DNA of 63,663 bases from Segatella copri. GTDB taxonomy: Bacteria > Bacteroidota > Bacteroidia > Bacteroidales > Bacteroidaceae. Under the pieces are notes generated by a model that searched no databases, was not told the DNA's origin, and saw only the letters and a program-made list of their open reading frames with translations. The position numbers were made by a program, and so were the translations under genes. Positions 18,378 to 26,830 of this stretch are shown here, piece after piece; positions within the stretch are counted from its first letter, which is position 1, and each line of letters opens with the position of its first letter. The stretch covers positions 1 to 63,663 of the forward strand of contig NZ_JAHOEA010000017.1 of NCBI RefSeq assembly GCF_019127135.1, read 5' to 3'.

Positions 18378-18488
18378 GATTATACGGCATTTGTCATCCG
18401 ACCGTATGATAAGTGTCGTATAATCGCATGACAAATGTCACGCAATCGTTATAATAGCTTCCTTGCATCGTTATAATTGCTTCCTTGC
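18378..18488. repeat. Pseudoknot-ordered complementary blocks and 22-nt tandem repeat
   Basis: GATTATACG (18378) and CATTTGTCAT (18388) are followed by their complements CGTATAATC (18417) and ATGACAAATG (18428) in the same order, not nested order, so both pairings together would make a pseudoknot. Directly after, a 22-nt unit beginning ATCGTTATAAT is repeated (18445-18466 and 18467-18488). The rest of the gap 18237-18705 holds AT-rich sequence and the palindromes below. Confidence 0.55.
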
Positions 18489-18581
18489 ATCATATAAGTC
18501 ACAACATAGTTATCATCCATCTCACCCTTGGCAATTCGCAGGGGAGGTATGTGATGAGGCTGAGACTATCTATTTTTGCTC

Positions 18582-18636
18582 ATTTTTACTCATTCTGAAT
18601 GAGTAAAAATGATAGAAATTACTCATTCTGAATGAA
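18582..18636. promoter_or_regulatory. Palindromic operator pair before the DUF4143 ATPase gene
   Basis: A perfect 29-nt palindrome centred on 18596 (arms of 14 nt, core ACTCATTCTGAATGAGT) is followed 31-33 nt later by a second core copy, ACTCATTCTGAATGA (18621-18635). The pair ends 16 nt upstream of the -33 box, the place expected for a regulator site. Confidence 0.6.
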
Positions 18637-18652
18637 CAAAAATGAAGATTTA

Positions 18653-18684
18653 TTTGGTTGTTTACTTAAAAAATCGTATTTTTG
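18653..18684 (+). promoter_or_regulatory. Bacteroidota promoter for the DUF4143 ATPase
   Basis: TTTG 18653-18656, 20 nt, TATTTTTG 18677-18684. The start of transcription would be about 15 nt before ATG 18706, leaving almost no leader. Confidence 0.75.
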
Positions 18685-18705
18685 CAAGCAAATAAATGAT
18701 TGAAC

Positions 18706-19962
18706 ATGAAAGAGTTATTAAAGCAAATTATATTTGAGCAGCAGGAATACTGCAAGAATATAGCACAAGATACTGTGCCGAGAGACATAGAGGAAGAGTG
18801 GCTTACCACAACGGAGATACTAATTATTACTGGTATAAGACGTTGTGGAAAGTCTGTTTTGCTCCAGCAAATGCGCAGCAAATTGCCGGAGCAAGACTTC
18901 TTTTTCAATTTTGATGATGAGAGACTGGTCAACTTTACTGTGGCAGATTTCCAAACATTGCAAGAATGTTTCTTCGAACTCTTTGGTGAGCAGCATACCT
19001 ATTATTTTGATGAGATACAGAATGTGAAGGGCTGGGAGACCTTTGTGCGCCGTCTCTACAACGAAGGCAATAAGGTGATTGTAACCGGATCAAATGCCCG
19101 AATGCTGAGTAGAGAGCTTGGCACTCATCTCACGGGGCGTTATATCGCAGTGGAGATTTTTCCTTTTTCCTTTCAAGAATACTTGCAGTTGGCAAAGGTG
19201 CAGCTGGAAGCCAAGGACTTTTATCTAACCAGCAAGCGTGCCATTCTCTTGGGGCATTTCAAGGAGTATTTGGAGAAAGGTGGATTTCCTAAGTATCTCC
19301 AGTCGTCATCCACTCGTTACCTCTCGTCACTCTACGATAGCATCATCTTCCGTGATGTGATGGCTCGTAATGGGTTGACCAATGATAAGGAGATGCAGGA
19401 ACTCATCTTTTATCTCGCCAGCAATGCCACGAAGCGCATTACCTATACCTCACTGGGTAAGATAGTGGGCATTCGTCATTCCGAAACCGTCAAAAACTAT
19501 TTGGAGTACATCGAGCAAACCTATATGATATTCCAGCTCTTGAAGTATTCGCCATCGGTAAAGGTGCAGATGCTGAACCCGAAGAAGATTTACTTCATCG
19601 ACAATGCCATCGTGAGTCGCATTGGATTCAATGCCACCGACAATATGGGAGTGAAGTTGGAAAACATCGTATTCATCGAGTTGAAACGCCGCGGATATGA
19701 TGTTTTTTATTATGCAGATAAGAAGGAGTGCGACTTTGTTGTTAGAGAGGGCATGAGAATCATGAAGGCTTATCAAGTAACGATAGTGATGAATGACGAG
19801 AAAACTCGCAAGCGAGAAATCGAGGGGCTGATGGAAGCCATGAATGCTTATGGCTTGGCTGAGGGATATATTCTTACGATGGAGGAGAAGGAAGAGCTTG
19901 AGATAGATGGCAAGCAGGTTCATGTTCTTCCTACGTGGGAATGGATGTTGAGAGAGAAATGA
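18706..19962 (+). CDS. AAA_14/DUF4143 ATPase
   Basis: 418 residues from ATG 18706. Walker A GIRRCGKSVLL at about 43-53 and Walker B YYFDEIQNVKGWE near 100 define the AAA_14 domain; VIVTGSNARMLS is sensor 1. The C-terminal DUF4143 part (LENIVFIELKRRGYDVFYYA, ECDFVVREG) has a restriction-endonuclease-like look (E..K, DF). The family is widespread in Bacteroidota accessory regions without a proven function. The strong promoter and operator pair upstream suggest tight control. Confidence 0.88.
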   Translation: MKELLKQIIFEQQEYCKNIAQDTVPRDIEEEWLTTTEILIITGIRRCGKSVLLQQMRSKLPEQDFFFNFDDERLVNFTVADFQTLQECFFELFGEQHTYYFDEIQNVKGWETFVRRLYNEGNKVIVTGSNARMLSRELGTHLTGRYIAVEIFPFSFQEYLQLAKVQLEAKDFYLTSKRAILLGHFKEYLEKGGFPKYLQSSSTRYLSSLYDSIIFRDVMARNGLTNDKEMQELIFYLASNATKRITYTSLGKIVGIRHSETVKNYLEYIEQTYMIFQLLKYSPSVKVQMLNPKKIYFIDNAIVSRIGFNATDNMGVKLENIVFIELKRRGYDVFYYADKKECDFVVREGMRIMKAYQVTIVMNDEKTRKREIEGLMEAMNAYGLAEGYILTMEEKEELEIDGKQVHVLPTWEWMLREK

Positions 19963-20053
19963 AATAGAAAAAAGTGATCCTAATGTCGGGACTGTTGTTG
20001 CTTATCAGAAGGGTGACATCCTGCTTTCAAAGAAAGGAAATGGAAATATAATA

Positions 20054-21250
20054 ATGTCTAAGCATAAGTCATACAAGAATATCATTTTTGACTTAGATAA
20101 TAACAAAGACGAAACAATGATGAATAATAATATAAAATGTCCAAAGTGCAATTCTGACAATGTGCAGACAGAGGGTGTACTGCATCTTTGCTTGGATTGT
20201 GGTTATAAATGGGAGGACGCACCCCAAACTGATTTGGGAGAAATGATCATTTACCAATCTGATGATGGCGTGAAGCTTGATGTGAGATTGGAGAATAAGA
20301 CGGTTTGGCTAAACCAAGATCAAATCGCCTCCTTGTTTAATAAGAGTAAGTCTACGATAGTAGAACATATATCAAATATTTTTGAAGAGGGAGAACTTGA
20401 TGAAAAAGTGGTTGTTCGGAAATTCCGAATAACCACTCAGCATGGTGCTATGGCAGGAAAAACCCAAAGCAAAGAAGTGAAGTTCTATAACCTTGATGTT
20501 ATCATATCTGTGGGCTATCGTGTAAAATCTATTCAAGGCACTCGTTTCCGTCAATGGGCTACAGAGCGACTGAATGAGTACATCGTAAAAGGGTTTACGA
20601 TGGACGATGAACGACTCAAAAATCTCGGTGGTGGCAACTATTGGAAAGAGTTGCTCGACCGTATCCGTGATATTCGTTCGTCAGAAAAGGTGCTCTATCG
20701 ACAAGTTCTGGACATCTATGCCACAAGTGTTGACTATGACCCTCGAACTGATGCCTCAAAGCTTTTCTTTAAAATCGTGCAAAATAAGTTGCACTATGCT
20801 GCTCATGGGCATACTGCGGCAGAAGTTATCTATGAGCGTGCGGATGCCGACCAACCATTTATGGGCTTGACGACATTTGAGGGCGAGCTGCCAGCTATCA
20901 AAGACATCAAAATAGCCAAGAACTATCTGAAAGAAAATGAGCTGAAGATACTCAATAATCTTGTTTCCGGTTATTTTGACTTTGCCGAGATTATGGCAAT
21001 GGAGCATCGCCCAGTCTATATGATGGATTATGTGAAACAACTTGATACTATCCTGCAATCCACAGGGCGACCTTTGTTGAAGGGGTCGGGAAGTATCAGC
21101 CATGAAGAGGCAATGGACAAAGCTATAGCTGAGTATCGAAAATATCAGGTCAAGACATTAACTCCAGTAGAGGAAGCTTATCTTGAATCCATCAATGCTT
21201 TGGGAAAAATTGCAAAGCGCAAGGGAAGACAATCGGGGGAAAATCATTAA
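20054..21250 (+). CDS. RhuM-family protein with N-terminal zinc ribbon
   Basis: 398 residues. Residues 27-55 hold a zinc ribbon (CPKCNSDN, CLDCGYKW). The RhuM domain follows: VWLNQDQIASLFNKSKSTI, VVVRKFRITTQHG, YNLDVIISVGYRVKSIQGTRFRQWAT, then helical parts. RhuM was first noted in a Salmonella pathogenicity island; similar domains are found with toxin-antitoxin and phage genes. The same frame stays open upstream to 19952 without a good start (GDILLSKKGNGNIIM is readable), so the 5' region may be the scar of a lost gene. ATG 20054 is accepted with doubt; ATG 20117 is an alternative. Confidence 0.78.
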   Translation: MSKHKSYKNIIFDLDNNKDETMMNNNIKCPKCNSDNVQTEGVLHLCLDCGYKWEDAPQTDLGEMIIYQSDDGVKLDVRLENKTVWLNQDQIASLFNKSKSTIVEHISNIFEEGELDEKVVVRKFRITTQHGAMAGKTQSKEVKFYNLDVIISVGYRVKSIQGTRFRQWATERLNEYIVKGFTMDDERLKNLGGGNYWKELLDRIRDIRSSEKVLYRQVLDIYATSVDYDPRTDASKLFFKIVQNKLHYAAHGHTAAEVIYERADADQPFMGLTTFEGELPAIKDIKIAKNYLKENELKILNNLVSGYFDFAEIMAMEHRPVYMMDYVKQLDTILQSTGRPLLKGSGSISHEEAMDKAIAEYRKYQVKTLTPVEEAYLESINALGKIAKRKGRQSGENH

Positions 21251-21270
21251 TGTAACGTTCTGATCATTTG

Positions 21271-21348
21271 TAGGATAGTAAATGCTGTAGATGTTCTCTA
21301 GCTTCTCATTCAAGTCGACATTGAAATTTACCTCTATTGGGGATGCGC
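21271..21348 (-). pseudogene. Remnant of a GH115 glycosidase 3' region
   Basis: The minus strand encodes SASPIEVNFNVDLNEKLEN and then IYSIYYPT, matching the C-terminal part of the intact GH115 gene (24086-26623), which has GASPVEVNFNKDLNEKPEN and IYNIYYPT. The DNA of the two places aligns over about 78 nt. Only this fragment remains, with no start and a disrupted 3' part. Confidence 0.75.
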
Positions 21349-21468
21349 TAATTTGAAGCAAAAATGCCATCTCCATCAAAACTGATAGAGGTGGCATTGG
21401 GTTCTATGCAGTATGTCCTTTCTTACATCACATATGTATTAAATGAATGTGACTGAAAGTTGAGATTT

Positions 21469-22701
21469 TTATAATTTATTGTTCATATGCTTTTTGATAA
21501 AGCGACCCACATGATTCTCTTGTAGAGTTGTTGGGAGGGCTTTGAATATTTTCTTTTGATTCGAAGAACCTTTTATCAAATGCTGATAGAACAGATAGCA
21601 GATGATGCCAGGAGAATGGATATTGCTGAGTGCGTAAGCCGTATACTTGCGCTCGTCCCATCCATCATGGTTCTTGCTTTCCTCTTCCACCCACTGTTTA
21701 TAGAAACTTGATCCTGTGAGGCTGTAGTAACCATTGTGTACGCTTAGCTCTGCTATCTCTCCTGGTACAAAAGGAATGTCTATCCATTCCGAGCAGATGG
21801 TTCCATCTTTCATCAGTGCTCTCACTCTTCCCATGGTTATGTCCTTCAGGTCGTGCTTGTATGAGAAGTTAGTGCCGTTGGTAGCTACAAGGATGGGTTC
21901 TACATACATATCTGTTTCGTCTTTGTAACAGATAAAATAGCCACGGTCCCAAAGTTCAGGGTCACGCTTGCCAATAATCTCAAAGTTGCCTTTCAGGTTG
22001 GTCTGAGCATCTTTAAGCATCTTGGTCAACTGCTCATTAGGCACTTCTTTTTCTTCTTTAGTCTCTTCTTTAGGAGCTGCCTTTTCTTCTTGGGTGTCTA
22101 TTGGGGTAAGAACACCTGTATAGTGGACGGCATTATATGGTTTCTGGTTTATTTCATCAGCCACGCGGTGCTTGTTTAAAGGAGCTTTTCCTTCTACGAT
22201 GCTGATGTTTCCTTCATAGCCTTTTTCGTTAACCAAACCATTCTCTATGATATGGCCCCATTCTATGGCACAGACTCTGCGCATGCCAGAGTGACCCATT
22301 TGTTGGCGATTGATAAGGACGCTATATGCCGAGAAATTTCCAACCATAATAAGGTCGTTGCCTACAGATATGTCAAAGTTCATCCATGTTTTAAGTGGGT
22401 TGTTGTTTCCATCTACCATATAGTAAAAGTCAGTTACAGGCTGATTGCAATCTTTTTGAAAAGCCTTGTTGATTCTGTCCAGTTCCTTGAGAAACTTGTC
22501 TTTCTTGAGAGTTTTAAAGCGATATTTTTTCCAACTCCATTGTGCTGTGTCACCAACCTCATTTTTTGCTCCTGATTGATTCATGGTGAACGCCTTGTTG
22601 CTTACCAATTTCTCCAAAGCCTCTTTGAAATAAGACTTTTGTGCCTGTGCTCCCATTGATGAGAACATCATGAGTAATAAATATATGACATACTTTTTCA
22701 T
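21469..22701 (-). CDS. Secreted protein of unknown function, sigma-operon target
   Basis: 410 residues with a signal peptide (MKKYVIYLLLMMFSSMGAQA). Middle part: an ordered region with WMNFDISVGNDLIMVGNFSA and a Lys/Glu-rich linker near residue 205 (EEKAAPKEETKEEKEVP), then a C-terminal domain. I do not recognise the fold. It lies 45 nt after the membrane regulator gene on the same strand and is probably the product controlled or sensed by the ECF sigma pair. Confidence 0.7.
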   Translation of the reverse strand: MKKYVIYLLLMMFSSMGAQAQKSYFKEALEKLVSNKAFTMNQSGAKNEVGDTAQWSWKKYRFKTLKKDKFLKELDRINKAFQKDCNQPVTDFYYMVDGNNNPLKTWMNFDISVGNDLIMVGNFSAYSVLINRQQMGHSGMRRVCAIEWGHIIENGLVNEKGYEGNISIVEGKAPLNKHRVADEINQKPYNAVHYTGVLTPIDTQEEKAAPKEETKEEKEVPNEQLTKMLKDAQTNLKGNFEIIGKRDPELWDRGYFICYKDETDMYVEPILVATNGTNFSYKHDLKDITMGRVRALMKDGTICSEWIDIPFVPGEIAELSVHNGYYSLTGSSFYKQWVEEESKNHDGWDERKYTAYALSNIHSPGIICYLFYQHLIKGSSNQKKIFKALPTTLQENHVGRFIKKHMNNKL

Positions 22702-22746
22702 GTTCTTTGTTCTTTAATGTTTATACCTTAATTATATATACTTTCT

Positions 22747-23352
22747 TTAGAGTTTAACGGTGATTCGCCGTTCTTGTAGGCAATCATCCTCACTTTGCAC
22801 GGCATTGCATGTAGTGGCTTGAACCTCTGCTGTCTGCATTTTGAAAAGATGCTCTTCGGGCAAGGTTGACATAGGGAAGAGTACCGGACCTTTTTCTTCG
22901 GTGTCTGGCATGTCATCTCCAAACTCAGCTTTAGGCTTAGCCTCCCTTTTGGGAGCATTTAGCTTGGCGAAAGTCTTTTTCTTCTCGTATGTTCTGCTCT
23001 CTTCTGTGATGTCTTTTTCTGCTGTATTTTCCTTTTCTGCCGTCAAATTCTTTTCTTGCATCATAGCTTTTTGCATCGGCTGTGTAGCCTTTCTCACAGC
23101 CATTGTCGCATTGCCCGACGCAGAAGTGGTATCCTTGGGTGGTTGCAGGATGATAGCGATGATGCCAGCCACGCATGCTGCGCAAATCCATGGAAAGATA
23201 CGCAAGGTGCGATGGCTGACCAAGCTCTTCCTTGCCTTCTCTATTACTTGTTGCTTGGTTTGGGAGGAGGCATGGAAATCACATTGAGGTTGGAGCAGTT
23301 GCTCTATATCCTCAAATCCTTTGTCATTATGGATGTTCATTTGATCTTTCAT
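22747..23352 (-). CDS. Single-TM regulator, probable anti-sigma factor
   Basis: 201 residues from ATG 23352, overlapping the sigma gene stop by 4 nt (ATGA), as expected for a sigma/anti-sigma pair. Residues 1-50 are cytoplasmic, one TM helix spans about 52-70 (IFPWICAACVAGIIAIIL), and the Lys/Glu-rich outside domain has no known fold. Anti-sigma function is inferred from position and topology only; no FecR-like domain is seen. Confidence 0.65.
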   Translation of the reverse strand: MKDQMNIHNDKGFEDIEQLLQPQCDFHASSQTKQQVIEKARKSLVSHRTLRIFPWICAACVAGIIAIILQPPKDTTSASGNATMAVRKATQPMQKAMMQEKNLTAEKENTAEKDITEESRTYEKKKTFAKLNAPKREAKPKAEFGDDMPDTEEKGPVLFPMSTLPEEHLFKMQTAEVQATTCNAVQSEDDCLQERRITVKL

Positions 23353-23858
23353 ATACTTTTCTCCTTTCTGAGTCGTTGTTGGATATGTTGGATGGCATAG
23401 CGATAGCGAGATTTCACGGTAGCTTCTGGTATCTCCTCCAGTTCGGCTATCTCTCGGAACGTCAAGTTGTCGTAACATTTCATTCTTACGATTTCCGCTT
23501 GCTCCTGTGGAATATCTTCCAGCAGTTTTGATATTCTGAGAAATTCCTCGTGTATTTGTTTGTCACCATTGCTGTTAGGTATGCTTGCCGCTTCATTGAT
23601 AGCTATGATTTGCGGACGTTTTTTGCGCAAGTAGTCTCGGCATGCGTTGCTAACAGAGCGAATGATGTAGCGGTCCAACTCTTCCACTTGTTGCCCTTCT
23701 TTCAGTTTCTTGAAAGCTGCAAGCAGCACCTCTTGCACCATATCTTCTGCATCCTCACGTTGCCCGATTCGAATATAGGCAAAACGAAATAGCCAGTCTT
23801 GCCGATTGTCGACAAGACTCTCCAGTTGTTTTATGAGTTTCGGGTTGTCTATATTCAT
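23349..23858 (-). CDS. ECF-type RNA polymerase sigma factor
   Basis: 169 residues. Region 2 is seen in FRFAYIRIGQREDAEDMVQE and region 4 in RMKCYDNLTFREIAELEEIP with EATVKSRYRYAI. It is first in an operon with the membrane regulator and secreted protein; it likely responds to an envelope signal. Confidence 0.9.
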   Translation of the reverse strand: MNIDNPKLIKQLESLVDNRQDWLFRFAYIRIGQREDAEDMVQEVLLAAFKKLKEGQQVEELDRYIIRSVSNACRDYLRKKRPQIIAINEAASIPNSNGDKQIHEEFLRISKLLEDIPQEQAEIVRMKCYDNLTFREIAELEEIPEATVKSRYRYAIQHIQQRLRKEKSI

Positions 23859-24031
23859 TCGTTTCTTGTTTTTATGTTTCTAACTTTACTCATATAAACG
23901 TATATTTCTCAAAAAAGATTTAAAAAATACTCTTTTTTTTCATTTATTTGTTACTATTGTGATTGTTTATGTAAAAATGAATGCTACGAAGTATGGAACA
24001 TAAGAAGATAGTGATAGTTTGCGTAAAAAGA

Positions 24032-24065
24032 ATAGGCACGCATCCTTTCGTGGGTGCGTGCCTAT
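24032..24065 (-). terminator. Terminator after the GH115 gene
   Basis: ATAGGCACGCA (24032-24042) pairs perfectly with TGCGTGCCTAT (24055-24065). On the minus strand the stem is followed by TTCTTTTTA. Confidence 0.8.
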
Positions 24066-24085
24066 ACCTTTATTATATGCTACCT

Positions 24086-26623
24086 TTAAATCACCTTGAC
24101 TCTCTTTTTTCCTCCTCTTCCATCAATCACGATTTTCTCGAAGACGATGGCTGGGTCGTTAGGAGTGAGGGTGAGGGTGTGGATGCCATCGGATGAGACA
24201 GGCAGCTCTAGCTCTATCACCTTGTCCACGATGCGAGTGGCTATCGTTGGATAATAGATATTGTAGATGTTCTCCGGCTTCTCGTTCAAATCTTTGTTGA
24301 AGTTAACCTCTACAGGAGAAGCGCCATCTAAACTTACACCATAGGTTAAGCCGCCCTTGTTGAGATAATCCAAGGTTGATTTGGTAATCACATGAATGCG
24401 AACCTTCTGCTTGCCATTAAATGCCTTGCCATCCGAAGTCTTGCTAACTTGCATCTTAAACTTGTAAGTGATGCTGGCTTCCTTCACGCTCTTGGTATAC
24501 GGCATCAGAGTCATTGCCGATACGCTTTTGCCCATGAATGGAATCTCTGTCCATTTTGCCTCGGCAGCATCCGTCTTGCTGCTATAATAAGGTGCTTCGA
24601 TTTCTACCACGCCATCATTGCCAGCTATCACCGTTTCATTAGAAGATGTTGATACCCGGAAGAGCTTAGGACAGGTGTCCTTCTCGAAGGCATCGTTCCA
24701 TGAGGTGTAGCCGATGTGCTTCTGCGTCATCATGCCGTTCCATTTGCCACCAGCCATCTTGTGGTTGTATTCATCGCAAATCAAAGAGTCTCTCTTGAAA
24801 TGGTTCTCGCATTCATCCGCCCAGATGTTCGCCTTCGGGTTGCCCTGCTCATAGAGCTGATTGTTCATCGCTTGGGCAAAGTACATCTGGTGCAGATTGC
24901 TCATCACTTCGATAGGGAAGAGGATGATCTGACGGTAGGCGTCATGATAGGCTGCTGGCAGACTGTTGTACTGGCGCAAGGCATCGGCTTCTATCTTCAG
25001 ATACTGGTTCACCACTTCCTGCCATTCGCCGTTCTCCAGGCTGTAGGTGTTTTTGTCGAGCATCTCTGGGGTGCAGCGACCATTGTACTTGCAGATGAGG
25101 TTGAGTAATCTTGCTGCCTCGTCAGCTTGCTCCTCGCCAAACTGCTGGGCACACCAGTCTCTCGTATGGTTGGTAATCTGGTTGACGGCATATTTATGAG
25201 GATTCCAAGCGATGTCCATAAACTGGCTGATAGGATATTCCATCGGCTTGAGGTCGCCCACGTTGAGAATCCAGAGACGGTCGATGCCATTCTCGTAGGC
25301 TAGGGTGAGCTGCTCCCATGGGTTCTGCACTGGGGTACAGTTGAGCATCTTTGAGTTGCGAGGTGCTCCCACATAGTCCACGTGATAATACAATCCCCAT
25401 CCGCCCTTGTGCTTTCGTTCCTGGGCATTCGGCACACGGCGCACGTTGCCCCAGTTGTCATCGCAGAGCAGGAGGGTTACATCGTCGGGCACCTTCATGC
25501 CCTTGTCGTAGTAATCCAGCACCTCTTTGTATAGAGCCCATACTTGCGGTGTTTCGCTTGCCTTCTTTCCGGTTACGTCAGCGATAATTTTTCGCTGGTC
25601 GTTGATGATGTTAGTCATCAGTTTGGTATCTGCCTCTGCGCTCATCGCCTCATCGCCGTCGCCACGCATTCCGATGGTTACAATCTGTTCGGTTCCCTTC
25701 ATGCGCTCTATTCCCTCACGGAAGAACTTCTGCAGGTTTGCCTTGTTCTTCTGGTAGTTCCATGGTCCCCATCCCTTTCGGTTGCGGGCGTATTCCTGGT
25801 GGTTGCGGGCCATCGGTTCATGATGGGAAGTACTCATCACTACGCCCATCTCATCTGCCGTCTTCTCGTTCTCCGGGTCATCGGCATAGAAAGCCCAGCC
25901 CCACATGGCAGGCCACATCATGTTACCTCTCAGTCGCAATACCAGTTCGAAGACGCGCTGATAGAAACGGTGGTCGCCATATCCGGTGCCGTAGGTGTTC
26001 TTTACCCATGACGTTAGGCAAGGTGCCTCGTCGTTGAGGAAGATACCGCGATAACGTACGGCTGGTTCGCCATCTGTATAGATTCCCTTGTTTACGAAAA
26101 TAGAATCGTGGTGCTCTACAGGCACGTCTGCCCAGTCATACCAAGGCGATACGCCCATCTGCTGCGAGAGTTCGTAGATGCCATAGATGGTGCCTCGTCG
26201 GTCGCTGCCAGCAATGACGAGCTGACCATCTATGAGCGTGATGATAAACTTTTCACGTTTGCCCTTCAGCAGATTTCCGTTGATGCGCTTCTGTTTCACC
26301 AGTTGGTCGATGGCTGCTGAATGGCCGATGGTGCCTACGAGGATAGCTGGTCGGGCTGTGTCGGCTTTTTTCAGGAAACCGGCATCCGAGGTGAGGGTGG
26401 CTGTGGCTCCACTCACACTTTTGATATCTTTCAGCAGGGCATGAGCAGCATAGCTCACTCCCTTGCAGTCGTTGGTGTCCATGTAGATTTCTACCCGGTT
26501 ATTGGCATTCAGTAGCAAGTCTCCTTGCTTGAAATTCACAAATCTGTCGGCTGCGCTCATGCTGATTGTTGAGAGCAGGGCAGCGCTTGCCAGGAATGTT
26601 CGCTTGATGTTGTTTAGTTTCAT
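24086..26623 (-). CDS. GH115 xylan alpha-1,2-glucuronidase
   Basis: 845 residues with a signal peptide (FLASAALLSTISMSAADRF). The enzyme class removes (4-O-methyl-)glucuronic acid side chains from glucuronoxylan. Family features: GTIYGIYELSQQMGVSPWYD, LRLRGNMMWPAMWGWAFYA, GVVMSTSHHEPMARNHQEY and LLLCDDNWGNVRRVP; the C-terminal beta-sandwich ends with VFEKIVIDGRGG. No SusC/D pair lies nearby, so it is not in a visible PUL. A remnant of a second copy lies at 21271-21348. Confidence 0.88.
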   Translation of the reverse strand: MKLNNIKRTFLASAALLSTISMSAADRFVNFKQGDLLLNANNRVEIYMDTNDCKGVSYAAHALLKDIKSVSGATATLTSDAGFLKKADTARPAILVGTIGHSAAIDQLVKQKRINGNLLKGKREKFIITLIDGQLVIAGSDRRGTIYGIYELSQQMGVSPWYDWADVPVEHHDSIFVNKGIYTDGEPAVRYRGIFLNDEAPCLTSWVKNTYGTGYGDHRFYQRVFELVLRLRGNMMWPAMWGWAFYADDPENEKTADEMGVVMSTSHHEPMARNHQEYARNRKGWGPWNYQKNKANLQKFFREGIERMKGTEQIVTIGMRGDGDEAMSAEADTKLMTNIINDQRKIIADVTGKKASETPQVWALYKEVLDYYDKGMKVPDDVTLLLCDDNWGNVRRVPNAQERKHKGGWGLYYHVDYVGAPRNSKMLNCTPVQNPWEQLTLAYENGIDRLWILNVGDLKPMEYPISQFMDIAWNPHKYAVNQITNHTRDWCAQQFGEEQADEAARLLNLICKYNGRCTPEMLDKNTYSLENGEWQEVVNQYLKIEADALRQYNSLPAAYHDAYRQIILFPIEVMSNLHQMYFAQAMNNQLYEQGNPKANIWADECENHFKRDSLICDEYNHKMAGGKWNGMMTQKHIGYTSWNDAFEKDTCPKLFRVSTSSNETVIAGNDGVVEIEAPYYSSKTDAAEAKWTEIPFMGKSVSAMTLMPYTKSVKEASITYKFKMQVSKTSDGKAFNGKQKVRIHVITKSTLDYLNKGGLTYGVSLDGASPVEVNFNKDLNEKPENIYNIYYPTIATRIVDKVIELELPVSSDGIHTLTLTPNDPAIVFEKIVIDGRGGKKRVKVI

Positions 26624-26678
26624 ATTTATTTATTTTGTTGTTATTTTCCGATTGTCAGCAATGTGTTTTTGCCGGTTG

Positions 26679-26686
26679 CAAAGATA
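26679..26686 (-). promoter_or_regulatory. -7 box before the GH115 gene
   Basis: Minus-strand TATCTTTG, about 56 nt before ATG 26623. The -33 box is not evident. Confidence 0.5.
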
Positions 26687-26768
26687 GCCAAAACTATCCG
26701 AATGTACCTTGTTTTATGTAAACTTTAGTTTTTAATATGTTTCATTTTTACTTTTCTGTCCGTTTCTC

Positions 26769-26799
26769 TTTGTGTTTTCAAAGAAAAATAGTAATTTTG
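26769..26799 (+). promoter_or_regulatory. Bacteroidota promoter for dnaG
   Basis: TTTG 26769-26772, 19 nt, TAATTTTG 26792-26799; 31 nt before the dnaG ATG. Confidence 0.7.
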
Positions 26800-26830
26800 C
26801 ATAGTAAAAACAGAAAAAAGAATATATATA

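Noticed and set aside
19952..20053. Longer RhuM gene or HsdS-like fragment upstream
   Set aside because: The frame is open and reads GDILLSKKGNG, but there is no start codon and too little sequence to assign a family; kept only as a remark.
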